A stretch of 64,000 bases of DNA from Clostridia bacterium (GTDB taxonomy: Bacteria; Bacillota; Clostridia; Christensenellales; UBA1242). The notes below the pieces were generated by a model. The model ran no database searches. It was not told where the DNA came from and was given only the letters and a program-made list of their open reading frames with translations. A program made the translations under genes and the position numbers. Where the stretch lies: contig JAFQTP010000002.1 in assembly GCA_017409005.1 (NCBI GenBank), positions 313,159-377,158 on the forward strand, in the 5' to 3' direction. This document shows positions 41,875 through 50,487 of this stretch, one piece after another; position 1 is the first letter of the stretch, and each line of letters starts with the position of its first letter.

Positions 41875-42285
41875 ATGAAAGGGATTTTTAATAAGATTAA
41901 AGCACTAAAAGATAATAAAAAACTTATCTCTATGCTGCAACTAGTTTTGCTAGGTGTTGTGCTTTTTCTTGCTTTCGACGATGGCATCTTAAACGAAATA
42001 AGATATTTGCTTGAACTTTTAAATGTTAGAGAGGCCGATAAAGCAATTACAAATGGCTTTTTACTTTACAAAGCATTATTTGATGCTTCGCAGCTTTACA
42101 CCATTGTTATTTTAACCATTAAACTGCTTTTATCGTTTATAACATTTATAGCTTTAATAGTTTGGTTTTTTAGTATTGTTGAAAAAGCATTTATTAAAAA
42201 TCAACAACATTCTTATTCAAACGAAGCCATAACCACAGCTAATTATGAAGCTGTTTATATTATTCAATCTAAATTTTTGTGTTAA
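41875..42285 (+). CDS. unknown small membrane protein, 136 residues
   Basis: Two strong hydrophobic helices (about residues 20-36 and 78-103) are separated by an acidic helical loop (DDGILNEIRYLLELLNVREADKAI). The C-terminus is short and polar and ends in QSKFLC. AGGGTAG precedes ATG 41875. It resembles nothing I can name and could be a small regulator or accessory subunit of the ABC system downstream. Two hairpins and 340 bp separate them, so co-transcription is uncertain. Confidence 0.6.
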   Translation: MKGIFNKIKALKDNKKLISMLQLVLLGVVLFLAFDDGILNEIRYLLELLNVREADKAITNGFLLYKALFDASQLYTIVILTIKLLLSFITFIALIVWFFSIVEKAFIKNQQHSYSNEAITTANYEAVYIIQSKFLC

Positions 42286-42624
42286 AACATATAAAACACA
42301 AAATTTTATGCAATACCGGTTGCATTAACTTTTTTGTGTTTACTAATCTCGAACTAAATTGGTTGCGAGTTTTTTGTTTTTTAATTGAGGGAGTTATGAA
42401 AACAAAAATTTAAATTGAAGTTAAATCGTGGTGGATTTATTTAAATAATCATTGCTTAGTGCAACTGCAAGTTAAACTTATTTTTTATATCATTAAATTT
42501 CAACAATTTAACATTGTTTTATAATAACTAACTAAATTACAGCAAATAAAACTTAAAGCCAGTTAAGTTGGTCTTTTTTATGGCATAAAAAGCAATCATA
42601 AAAAACAAACTAAAAATAAAAAAC
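42286..42624 (+). other. 340-bp gap with two or three hairpins and a five-codon ORF
   Basis: A long hairpin with two stem segments (AAACACAAAA 42294-42303 with TTTTGTGTTT 42332-42341; ATGCAA 42308-42313 with TTGCAT 42320-42325) is followed by a terminator-like hairpin (CTCGAAC 42348-42354 with GTTGCGAG 42362-42369, then a T run). After it SD GAGGGAG leads to ATG 42396, whose frame stops after MKTKI. Past the stop the frame stays open for about 36 codons. A further hairpin with arms AACTTAA and TTAAGTT sits near 42550 before a T run. This could be a leader with attenuation, or the debris of a small gene. Confidence 0.4.
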
Positions 42625-44943
42625 TTGGTGGTAAGAAAAGTGTTAACAGGTCAATTATTTGCTTCGGTTGGATTAGCAGCTTGTCTAATTGCAACCTACA
42701 TAATTTTCAAATTTCAAGAAATTAAAGTTCCTAACTTAGTTTACAAAATTGCATCGGGCATTTTGGCCGTAGTGTTTTTCTTTCGCTTTATGTGGGCACC
42801 CGATGCTTTAGAGGCTGTTCATGCACTTAATAACTCACCAATTGATAGCAAATTTTTTACAGCACTTAGTTTAATTTTAAATACGCTACTTCAGCCAACA
42901 ACCATATTCTTTTGTTTGTTTGCATTCTTTAAAAACGGAAAGGTAACAACCGTTGCAAAATATTGGGGGTTACTAGTTTCAATATTGTGCACAATTTTTA
43001 TTGTTCCAGTAACACAAGGCATTGTTGGTTCAAACGCTTATAGCGGATTTAACATTCGCACATTGCTTATGGGTTTTGAAATTGGAATTTTACTTGCTTA
43101 CTCTGTTGTGTTGTTTGTTGAAAATGGCTACTTTAAAATTCCTAAAGGACATTCAGTTAACTTTTTATATGTAATTCCAATGGTTTTATTTGCCATGATG
43201 TCCTATGTTCCACAAGCCCTTATTGGTTATATAAGTGGAAAATATGTTATTGACGACTTAGAACTTTGGCACCGTGTATTTATTTATTTCTCGTTTATAA
43301 CACCATTATTAATTTATTTTGCATTAAGAAACCGCAGTTATTCAACTAAAAAACTTATGTTGCTACAAATTAGTATTTCGGCACTATTTGTTTTCTTAAA
43401 CTCTCATAGGTTTGCTAGTTGGTTAGACATGACAAGTTGGCCACTTCATTTGTGCCATACCGCAATGTACATTGTTCCAATTTGTTTAATTTTTAAATGG
43501 GATAAACTATTTTACTTTACTTACTTCATTAATGTGCTTGGTGCATTTTTTGCAATGGCAATGCCAAACACCGATGAAGGAATTAACGTTCTTGCAACTT
43601 CGTTATTAAGGTTTTGGAGTAACCACTACTTTGCATTCTTTATGCCACTACTTTGTGTAAGTTTAAAAATGTTTAAAAAACCAAAACTAAAACAATTTAT
43701 ATATTCGTGCATAGCATTTACGGTTTATTTCTTTATAATCATATTTGTAAACGCTTACTGCACCGGAATTGGTAGAGAAACCGACTTCTTCTACACAAAC
43801 TCCGATTTTATTGCCGACAAACTTGGCACATGGGCAGAAGACCTGCGCAATATTACCACAGTAATTACAATTGGCGATGTGAAAATGGTGCTATATCCGT
43901 TATATCAAGTAATTTATTGGGCAGTTTATATTGTGCTTTCGGCAGGAATGTGGTTCTTATATGAACTGGTTTATAACTACACCGATGTTTTATCTGAAAT
44001 GTCGAAGCGTCGTAAAAAATTTAAGTTAGATGAGCTTGCTTTGCAAAGTGAGCTTAATGGAAGAAAAAAGGAGGAGCCTTTATATATGGAAAACGCAAAT
44101 AAAATGATATTACACAATTTCACTAAAATTTATGGAAGAAGTAATGTGTATGCGGTTAAAGATGCCAATTTAGAAATTGTTGGTGGCGAAATTTTTGGTT
44201 TCCTAGGGCCAAATGGTGCAGGTAAAAGCACTATTATTAAAAGCATTGTTGGCATTCAACCAATAACCGATGGTAGCATTGAAGTTTGTGGCTATGATGT
44301 AGATAAACAACAAGTTATGGCAAAACGTCAAATAGGCTTTGTTCCTGACCACTATGCTCTTTACGAAAAACTAACCGGCAGAGAATATATTAACTATATT
44401 GCCGACCTATACGAAGTAGAACAAGAAGAACGTGATAAACGTATTAACCGCTATGTTGAAATTTTCGAACTTCAAACAGCATTCGATAATCAAATGAAAA
44501 CTTACTCTCATGGTATGAAACAAAAAATTGCAATTATGGCAGCGCTTGTTCACAACCCAAAAGTTTGGATTTTAGACGAACCACTAACAGGTTTAGACCC
44601 AAACTCAATTTTCCAAGTTAAAGAATGTATGAAGCAACATGCAAAAGAGGGCAACATTGTGTTCTTTAGTAGCCATATTATTGATGTTGTAGAAAAAATT
44701 TGCGACCGCATTGGAATTATTAAAAAGGGTCAAATTCAATGTGTAAAAACTATTAAAGAAATTGAAGAGTCGGGCACCACACTTGAAGATTTTTATATGG
44801 ATATTATTAACAATAAAAAAGTTGATGCAATTCCAGTTAAACCACCAAAAAATGACGACAATTCTGAAACTAAAAAAGTAAAAAAAGAAAAACCTGTAAA
44901 AGTAAAAAAAGATAAAAAACTAAAAGGGGTAGCAAATGATTAA
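42625..44943 (+). CDS. YwaF/TMEM164-like membrane domain fused to ABC transporter ATPase
   Basis: A 772-residue fusion. Residues 1-480 hold about ten to twelve hydrophobic helices. MTSWPLHLCHTAMYIVPICL and the HRVFIYFSFITP region recall the YwaF/TMEM164 (TIGR02206-type) family. Residues 488-772 are a complete ABC ATPase: Walker A GPNGAGKST, signature SHGMKQKIAI (SxG type), Walker B VWILDEPLTGLDP, H-loop SSHIID. A Lys-rich tail follows. The start is uncertain: TTG 42625 has no SD, and GTG 42640 lies 8 nt after GGTGG. A strong internal SD and ATG 44086 open the ATPase alone. The permease gene overlaps the 3' end by 8 nt, so the three genes to 47043 form one operon. Confidence 0.82.
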   Translation: MVVRKVLTGQLFASVGLAACLIATYIIFKFQEIKVPNLVYKIASGILAVVFFFRFMWAPDALEAVHALNNSPIDSKFFTALSLILNTLLQPTTIFFCLFAFFKNGKVTTVAKYWGLLVSILCTIFIVPVTQGIVGSNAYSGFNIRTLLMGFEIGILLAYSVVLFVENGYFKIPKGHSVNFLYVIPMVLFAMMSYVPQALIGYISGKYVIDDLELWHRVFIYFSFITPLLIYFALRNRSYSTKKLMLLQISISALFVFLNSHRFASWLDMTSWPLHLCHTAMYIVPICLIFKWDKLFYFTYFINVLGAFFAMAMPNTDEGINVLATSLLRFWSNHYFAFFMPLLCVSLKMFKKPKLKQFIYSCIAFTVYFFIIIFVNAYCTGIGRETDFFYTNSDFIADKLGTWAEDLRNITTVITIGDVKMVLYPLYQVIYWAVYIVLSAGMWFLYELVYNYTDVLSEMSKRRKKFKLDELALQSELNGRKKEEPLYMENANKMILHNFTKIYGRSNVYAVKDANLEIVGGEIFGFLGPNGAGKSTIIKSIVGIQPITDGSIEVCGYDVDKQQVMAKRQIGFVPDHYALYEKLTGREYINYIADLYEVEQEERDKRINRYVEIFELQTAFDNQMKTYSHGMKQKIAIMAALVHNPKVWILDEPLTGLDPNSIFQVKECMKQHAKEGNIVFFSSHIIDVVEKICDRIGIIKKGQIQCVKTIKEIEESGTTLEDFYMDIINNKKVDAIPVKPPKNDDNSETKKVKKEKPVKVKKDKKLKGVAND
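44068..44088 (+). promoter_or_regulatory. internal ribosome binding site and start codon of the ATPase module
   Basis: AAGGAGGAG (44068-44076) is followed after 9 nt by ATG 44086-44088, in frame with the fusion (codon 488). This ATG opens MENANKMILHNFTKIYG, a normal start of an ABC ATPase. A stand-alone ATPase of about 285 residues is therefore likely made in addition to the fusion. Confidence 0.65.
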
Positions 44944-46585
44944 AGCATTAAAACCATTGGTTATGATGCAGTTAAAAGACAAGCTAGATTTAAGTTACCT
45001 TAAAAGCTTTAAGCAAACCATTACAAAAGTTATTTTATCAATTCTTGCTTTTGCAATAATAACGGTGGCTTATTTTGCATTGTTTTATGTGTCAAAACTA
45101 TTTCGAATTTTCCATTTAGTTGCAATAATTCCGGTTTCGGTTATAGTTGTAATATTTACAATAATGGAAACCTTGGCGTTGTTAACCGGCACATATAGTT
45201 TAATGAAATCGCTATATTTTGCTAAAGATAATCCGGTTTTATTAACTATGCCAGTTTCAACCAATCAGGTGTTTTTAAGTAAACTAATTGTGTTTTTTGT
45301 TTACGAAATGAAACGAACCCTATACTTTTTAGTTCCGCTATTTTTAGCATACGGAATAACAGCAGGCTTACCAATTTATTTTTACTTCTGGCTAATAGTT
45401 TGTTGGTTCTTAATTTCAGTATTTAATGTTTCGTTTGCATCATTATTTTCTATTTTAGCAATGGCAATAACCATGTTTTTAAGAAACTTTAATGTTATAA
45501 GAATTTTAATTTTTCTAGGTATTGTTGGTGTTGCTATTTATGCATTAGTTACTGTTATTAACATGATTCCTGCCGATTTCGATATTAGAACGGTTTGGGG
45601 AACGCTATTTTGGCAAATTCAAGACTTTTTAAACATGTTTACTAAACTAATGTGGCCTTTTACATATTTAACTCAATTAATTGTTGGCGACTATATTGGA
45701 ATTTTGCCACGATTGTTTACGCCATATACTTTAAAAACTATTTTATATTGTTTTGCATTAATTATTGCAATGTTTGCACTTGCTTTCTTAATTTCGCGTC
45801 CACTATTTTTCAAAATGGCAGCAAAACCTTTCGAATATCGCAAGGTTACACGAGATTTTAAACGTAAAAACAAAAAAACAAATTCGTTTTTAAGTGCAGT
45901 AAAGGCACAAGCCCTATTAATATTAAGAACTTCCGACGATTTGTTTGCGTTAATGGGCTGCGCAGTTGCAATGCCAATTTTAATTTTGCTTCTAAACCGA
46001 ATTTTTGCGGCAATGAGCACAAAGGCATTGGGCGATTACATGACAGCGTGTTTTAATATGCTAATAATTTTACTTGTTGCTTTGGCAAGCAACACAAAAA
46101 TTGCAAGCATTTATAGTCGTGAGGGTGCTGCTGCATATTTAAATAAAACACGCCCTAACGAATATCGTACAAACTTAATTGCAAAACTTGTTCCTAATGC
46201 TGTTGTTATAACTATTTCCATCATAACTTCTGTGTCAATTTTTGCAGGATTTTCAACACTTAATGTTGTTGGCAGAATTTTCTTTTCGTTAACAGCCATT
46301 GTAACTTATTTAATGCATTTGTTATGGTGTGCCGAAACAGATGTAATGAATCCGCAAACTTCGCATTATGCAACCACCGGCGACCATCCAAACAATCCTA
46401 ACGAAACAAAAAGTACTATAACAATGTTTATTGTTTCGTTTGCAGTGTTTTTAGTAGGTTTGTTTTTAAGCGTAGAAGATGTTCGCATTTCTTGGATTAA
46501 GGTTGGGCTTGTTTGCATTGCACTTTTTGCTTATCGCATTTGGTCATACCTAAGTAAAATAAAATATTTCTATAAGGAAAAATAA
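44936..46585 (+). CDS. ABC transporter permease
   Basis: A 549-residue integral membrane protein with about ten to twelve transmembrane helices in two halves split by a basic loop (FEYRKVTRDFKRKNKKTNSFL, about 300-320). This layout and the fragment AVKAQALLILRTSDDLF are like the large permeases of putative export systems (ABC exporter/YthQ-type families). It overlaps the upstream ATPase gene by 8 nt and shares its stop base with the next ATG. With the ATPase it should form an exporter in the cytoplasmic membrane; the cargo is unknown. Confidence 0.85.
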   Translation: MIKALKPLVMMQLKDKLDLSYLKSFKQTITKVILSILAFAIITVAYFALFYVSKLFRIFHLVAIIPVSVIVVIFTIMETLALLTGTYSLMKSLYFAKDNPVLLTMPVSTNQVFLSKLIVFFVYEMKRTLYFLVPLFLAYGITAGLPIYFYFWLIVCWFLISVFNVSFASLFSILAMAITMFLRNFNVIRILIFLGIVGVAIYALVTVINMIPADFDIRTVWGTLFWQIQDFLNMFTKLMWPFTYLTQLIVGDYIGILPRLFTPYTLKTILYCFALIIAMFALAFLISRPLFFKMAAKPFEYRKVTRDFKRKNKKTNSFLSAVKAQALLILRTSDDLFALMGCAVAMPILILLLNRIFAAMSTKALGDYMTACFNMLIILLVALASNTKIASIYSREGAAAYLNKTRPNEYRTNLIAKLVPNAVVITISIITSVSIFAGFSTLNVVGRIFFSLTAIVTYLMHLLWCAETDVMNPQTSHYATTGDHPNNPNETKSTITMFIVSFAVFLVGLFLSVEDVRISWIKVGLVCIALFAYRIWSYLSKIKYFYKEK

Positions 46586-47043
46586 TGAAAAAATCTGTTA
46601 TTGTTTTAATTGGAATAATTTATTTAGCATCCATTTTTGTGGTGGGCTTTTTTGGCATGAAAGTTAAAGTATACGACACCATGGTTTACATAACAGACAT
46701 TGAATGCACAAACGAAGACGTTAGAAAAGAAACAAACGGAAACAAAACAATTAAGTTTAAATACGATTATGAAGGAACAGAAGACGAAAGAATTTTAAAA
46801 AATTCAAAAATTTTAACATACGAAATTTTCCCTAAAAACACTACTTTAAAAGGCAAAGATGCTGTTATGGCTTATGCCGACCCAGATAAAGTTGTTTCTG
46901 ATATTGCAGATCGTAACGACAATACGGTTGCCGTTGTTAACGATTTAACCATTTCATTTTTAAAGCCAGGAGTTTTAATTGTAACTTTAAAAAGTATGGA
47001 TGGTAGTAATATTAGCGAGGTAGTAAAAATAATTGCTTATTAA
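46585..47043 (+). CDS. unknown membrane-anchored extracytoplasmic protein of the ABC operon
   Basis: A 152-residue protein with one N-terminal transmembrane helix (about 5-26, VIVLIGIIYLASIFVVGFFG). It is followed by an extracytoplasmic, mostly beta domain (EGTEDERILKNSKILTYEI, then SFLKPGVLIVTLKSMDGS) that could be Ig-like. It has no lipobox. The ATG shares the final A of the permease TAA stop, so translation is coupled. It probably assists the exporter or is its sensor on the outside; no family is recognised. Confidence 0.7.
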   Translation: MKKSVIVLIGIIYLASIFVVGFFGMKVKVYDTMVYITDIECTNEDVRKETNGNKTIKFKYDYEGTEDERILKNSKILTYEIFPKNTTLKGKDAVMAYADPDKVVSDIADRNDNTVAVVNDLTISFLKPGVLIVTLKSMDGSNISEVVKIIAY

Positions 47044-47058
47044 AATTTAAGTTATATT

Positions 47059-47068
47059 AAAGGAGGTG
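47059..47068 (+). promoter_or_regulatory. stand-alone Shine-Dalgarno sequence
   Basis: AAAGGAGGTG is a complete match to the anti-SD of 16S rRNA, but no start codon with an open frame lies at a usable distance. The next gene starts at 47128 with its own SD (AAGGAGAA). In Bacillus such stand-alone SDs bind 30S subunits and protect the mRNA from 5' exonuclease RNase J1. A role in stabilising the lipoprotein mRNA is inferred. Confidence 0.5.
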
Positions 47069-47127
47069 GTTACACTTAAACGGGAAAGCTTATTTATATT
47101 TACACAAAAATTTATAAGGAGAAAAAA

Positions 47128-49329
47128 ATGAAAAAACTATTATACTCAATTGCTTTAATGATGGTTACGGTTTTTAGTTCGGTTCTTTTAACTGCTTGTG
47201 GCGACCCAGAGCCTACAAAACTTGAAATTGTTGAAACAAGTATTGAAACAACCACACTAGTAAACCAAACACATGATTTAAGCGGATTAAAAGTTGTTGT
47301 TACTTACGATAACGGCGATACAAAAACCGTTGATAAAAATAACGACATGACAATTACACCTATTAACGTTAATCAATTGGGCGAACAAACTTTAACAGTT
47401 AAATATTTAGGCTTAACTGCAAGTTTAAAAGTTAAAGTTGTTTCAAACGAAAGCGATTTATATAAAATTTTAGGTTTCGACAAACCAACATTCCAAACCG
47501 ATTGGGAGTTTGCAAGATTACAACACTCTGATAATGCTGCAACAACAAAATTCGACGAAAGCGAATTAACATTTGCAAACAGAACACAATCTTATAAAGT
47601 TGGCGACGAAAACCCATTTGTTTATCTTCCAATAATTACCGCTGTTGACGATGAAGGCAACGACGTTGAGTTTGGCGAAGGTACAAACTATACAAGTAAA
47701 GTAAAAGTTGAATTAAAAGAAGGTTCAACCTATACTGAACTTACTGGAACAGCTTTAACCAACATGGTTGCTGTTGACAACACAAAATCTTCTTTCGATT
47801 TTGAACAAGCCGCAGTTAACAAAACCTTTAAAATTACTGTAGAACCTGAAAACAACCCTTACGAAGTTGCACCACTTTCAATTGAAGTGGAAGTTGTTGA
47901 TGGTTGGAATGCTCATACTGTTGCTGATTTAAGCCGTATCGACAACAACGCTAAAGCTGTTGATGATTGGGCAGAATATAAAGCAGCAAACGGAATTACT
48001 CAAAATGCTCAAGATGGCATTGTTTTACACGGAAACATGGTTTTAAGTGTAAACGACATTCCAAAAAGTTATGTTTATAACTACGATGCTAATGGCGCAA
48101 ATGTAGATGGTGCAACAGCAGAAAACAATGGTTCACTTAAAGTAAAAAAATCAATTTACTGCCGTGATACACAAAGCCCATTTGCAATTTATGGTAATTA
48201 CTTTACTGTAGATGCTAGCCATCTTCCTTTAACCAAAGAATTTGGTTCTGAAGATTTTGGTCATACATACATTTTTGCTTTTGGTGGCGACGATAACGAA
48301 TATCCTGGCACAAAACAAAAAGCTGGCAAGGTAGAAAGCCTTTACATGATTGGTAATGCAAGTAAAGACGATAGCGAAGATTTAAAAGGCGGAATTAATG
48401 GAATTATTAGTTCTTCTGAAAATTTAGTAATCGATAACTGCATTTCCAGAGCATTCTTAACTCATGTTAACACTGTTGATGCTATTGCTTCAACAACAAA
48501 CCCAGAAGTTAACTATGCTGTAAAAACAACAATTAAAAATTCACACATGTACGATAGCTATAGCATGATGGTTTTTGCTTGGGGCGATGTTGAAGTTGAA
48601 GTTGATACTTGCGAATTTAAAAGAGCAGGTGGTCCAACAATTATGGCAACCCAAGTAGTTGAAAGACACAACACTGTAGAAAACGACCCAACAACCGAAG
48701 TTGTTGATGAAATCCGTTCAGGCAATGTTGTAATTAAAAACACTGTTACTGAAAGTTATTTAGCTGGCACTGAAGGTTGGTTTGATTTAACTCCTGGTGC
48801 TGCTCAAGCAGTTGAAAGCATTACTGCTTTAAGTGGTGGTTTAGCACAATTTTCAACAGCATTACAAGCAGCATCTTTACCTGTTACACCTAAACAATTA
48901 ACAACTAACGATGGTGGATTGCAAAAATTAAATTTAATTTCATTGCTACTTTCAAATGCTGATAATCCAGTAGCATCTTCATATGGTTTAACCGGAGAAA
49001 TCACAATTAAAGATGGCGAAGAAGTTAAATGCTTTAACGACCCACAAGATAAAATGGCATCAATTTTTGAAGCAGTTCCTCAACTTAAAGCAATGCCTTT
49101 CCTAGAGGCAACTGGAACCGACATTATGGGCGAACCACTAAGTGCAATTATTGCATTTAACGGATCAACTTTCCAAGTGTTAAAAAATGGTGCATTAGTT
49201 GATGCTAGTGCTGATGTTGCTAACGAATTGGCTGCATTCTTTAGCGCTGACTATGTAAATTTATATATGAATGGTACAGGTTTATCTGCAACATTACAAA
49301 TGTATCCTGTAGAAATTCCACAACAATAA
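47128..49329 (+). CDS. large surface lipoprotein with Ig-like domain
   Basis: A 733-residue lipoprotein. The signal peptide ends in a lipobox (VLLTACGDPEP; lipid-modified Cys about residue 25). Residues 30-108 form a bacterial Ig-like (Big_3/DUF-type) domain: LSGLKVVVTYDNGDTKTVD to LGEQTLTVKYLG. The long remainder is unknown. It contains short beta-strand rungs (ENLVIDNCISRAFLTHVN, KTTIKNSHMYDSYSMMVFAWGDVEVEVDTCEF, GNVVIKNTVTESY; each under one turn) that look like a right-handed beta helix, a fold used to bind or cut polysaccharides. No catalytic residues can be named. It is anchored on the outer face of the membrane. SD AAGGAGAAAA precedes the ATG. A stand-alone SD lies upstream. Confidence 0.75.
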   Translation: MKKLLYSIALMMVTVFSSVLLTACGDPEPTKLEIVETSIETTTLVNQTHDLSGLKVVVTYDNGDTKTVDKNNDMTITPINVNQLGEQTLTVKYLGLTASLKVKVVSNESDLYKILGFDKPTFQTDWEFARLQHSDNAATTKFDESELTFANRTQSYKVGDENPFVYLPIITAVDDEGNDVEFGEGTNYTSKVKVELKEGSTYTELTGTALTNMVAVDNTKSSFDFEQAAVNKTFKITVEPENNPYEVAPLSIEVEVVDGWNAHTVADLSRIDNNAKAVDDWAEYKAANGITQNAQDGIVLHGNMVLSVNDIPKSYVYNYDANGANVDGATAENNGSLKVKKSIYCRDTQSPFAIYGNYFTVDASHLPLTKEFGSEDFGHTYIFAFGGDDNEYPGTKQKAGKVESLYMIGNASKDDSEDLKGGINGIISSSENLVIDNCISRAFLTHVNTVDAIASTTNPEVNYAVKTTIKNSHMYDSYSMMVFAWGDVEVEVDTCEFKRAGGPTIMATQVVERHNTVENDPTTEVVDEIRSGNVVIKNTVTESYLAGTEGWFDLTPGAAQAVESITALSGGLAQFSTALQAASLPVTPKQLTTNDGGLQKLNLISLLLSNADNPVASSYGLTGEITIKDGEEVKCFNDPQDKMASIFEAVPQLKAMPFLEATGTDIMGEPLSAIIAFNGSTFQVLKNGALVDASADVANELAAFFSADYVNLYMNGTGLSATLQMYPVEIPQQ

Positions 49330-49363
49330 TTTATATATAGTAAAACTAAAATTTAGTTAAAAT

Positions 49364-49397
49364 AAAAAGAACGGAATAAATTTCCGTTCTTTTTTAT
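49364..49397 (+). terminator. intrinsic terminator after the lipoprotein gene
   Basis: AAAAAGAACGGAA (49364-49376) pairs with TTCCGTTCTTTTT and is followed by Ts. A close relative of this hairpin occurs at 50452-50478. Confidence 0.85.
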
Positions 49398-49488
49398 TTG
49401 TTAAGTTGGTAAAACCAAAAAATTTGCATTGTTTAGCATCAATCATATGCTGGGTGGCAACTATTATTTTGTACTTTTTGCCTTTATG

Positions 49489-49638
49489 TTGTCATTCTGA
49501 ACGAAGTAAACAATCTATATTAAACAATTGTCATTCTGAACAAAGTGAATAATCTCTATTAAACAATTGTCATTCTGAACAAAGTGGGTAATCTATATTA
49601 AACAATTGTCATTCTGAACGAAGTGAAAAATCTCTATT
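49489..49638. repeat. four tandem direct repeats with 39-bp period
   Basis: Units start at 49489, 49528, 49567 and 49606 and share TTGTCATTCTGAACRAAGTG (R is A or G), then RNNAATCTNTATTAAACAA. The last copy is cut short. The whole unit is conserved with a few substitutions, so there are no unique spacers. The TCATTCTGAACGAAGTG core belongs to an interspersed element often seen between genes in gut bacteria. It lies between two convergent terminators. Confidence 0.8.
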
Positions 49639-49663
49639 CAAAACTTTCTTTTTAAACAATAAA

Positions 49664-49690
49664 AAAGAAGAACCAGAATTTATTCTTCTG
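49664..49690 (-). terminator. terminator of the 208-residue membrane protein gene
   Basis: On the minus strand GAAGAA (49688-49683) pairs with TTCTTC (49672-49667), followed by six Ts. The stop codon lies in the loop side. Confidence 0.65.
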
Positions 49691-50306
49691 TTTCTTCGTT
49701 TAAGCCATATTCGCGTTTAATTTTTTTACTATATTGTCTTACATGAACTTTTGCATTTAAAATTCGGTAAAGTCTAATTAATCGTATTTTAATATCGGAG
49801 CGGTCGTAAACCAAACTTTCAAGCCCGTCCCACAAAAACAACCAACCAATAACTGCTAGTAAGGTATCTAGAAAAAAGTTATCGTAAAAAGCAATAATAA
49901 TTGCTTCAATAAGTAAAATAACTACGCCAAGAACACAAAACCAAACGCCTTTGTTTAGTTCGCGCTTATATTTATTTTCTTCTCTAACAATACATTCGGC
50001 ATAATGCCTTTTAAGCGCTTTACGAATTCTAACTTTTTCTTCGTTGGTGGTTGGTGTTTCGGTGTAAATATCAACCGAAACATCTTCATTAATTGGAATG
50101 GTTTCTTCATAGCGTTTAATGTAGTGTTCAACATCTGGGTTAATAAACTCATATGTTTTATAAGCGTGTGGGCTAAAAAAATCGTCTGCTTCTTTTAATC
50201 CGACATTAATTTGAACCGAACCATCTTTATTATAGTCTAATTCGGTGGCTTCCTTAATTGCTGTGCTCTTTTTTAATTTTTTTAATATTTTTCTTCTACT
50301 TTCCAT
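49680..50306 (-). CDS. unknown membrane protein, 208 residues
   Basis: A soluble N-terminal region of about 115 residues, charged and partly helical (EEKVRIRKALKRHYAECIVREENKY), is followed by two transmembrane helices (about 122-143 and 145-165) and a basic C-terminal helix (IKIRLIRLYRILNAKVHVR). Both termini should be cytoplasmic. The start is ATG 50306: the promoter at 50362-50334 places transcription start after the more upstream possible starts, and the leader carries GGAGAAA. Family unknown. It lies between the repeat array and the terminator of the giant surface protein gene. Confidence 0.7.
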   Translation of the reverse strand: MESRRKILKKLKKSTAIKEATELDYNKDGSVQINVGLKEADDFFSPHAYKTYEFINPDVEHYIKRYEETIPINEDVSVDIYTETPTTNEEKVRIRKALKRHYAECIVREENKYKRELNKGVWFCVLGVVILLIEAIIIAFYDNFFLDTLLAVIGWLFLWDGLESLVYDRSDIKIRLIRLYRILNAKVHVRQYSKKIKREYGLNEETEE

Positions 50307-50333
50307 AAATAATTTATTTTTTTCTCCGTAGCA

Positions 50334-50362
50334 ATTATACCAAAGCCTCAAAATAAAGTCAA
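50334..50362 (-). promoter_or_regulatory. promoter of the 208-residue membrane protein gene
   Basis: On the minus strand TTGACT (50362-50357) and TATAAT (50339-50334) are separated by 17 bp. The predicted transcript starts at GGAGAAA, giving a leader of about 20 nt. Confidence 0.65.
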
Positions 50363-50449
50363 ATGGCAACAACCCAAGCAAAACAACTAATTAGCTTACA
50401 GAACAACAATTTGTCAAATTTGCCCATTTTCGGCTCTACAAGCGCCAAT

Positions 50450-50485
50450 AAAAAGAACGGAAGTTAATTCCGTTCTTTAATTTTT
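50450..50485 (-). terminator. terminator of the giant surface protein gene
   Basis: AAAGAACGGAA (50452-50462) pairs with TTCCGTTCTTT (50468-50478). A-rich sequence on the left gives Ts on the minus strand. Confidence 0.8.
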
Positions 50486-50487
50486 TA

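Noticed and set aside
49489..49638. CRISPR-like array
   Set aside because: The 39-bp units are similar over their whole length, so there are no unique spacers, and no cas genes are near.
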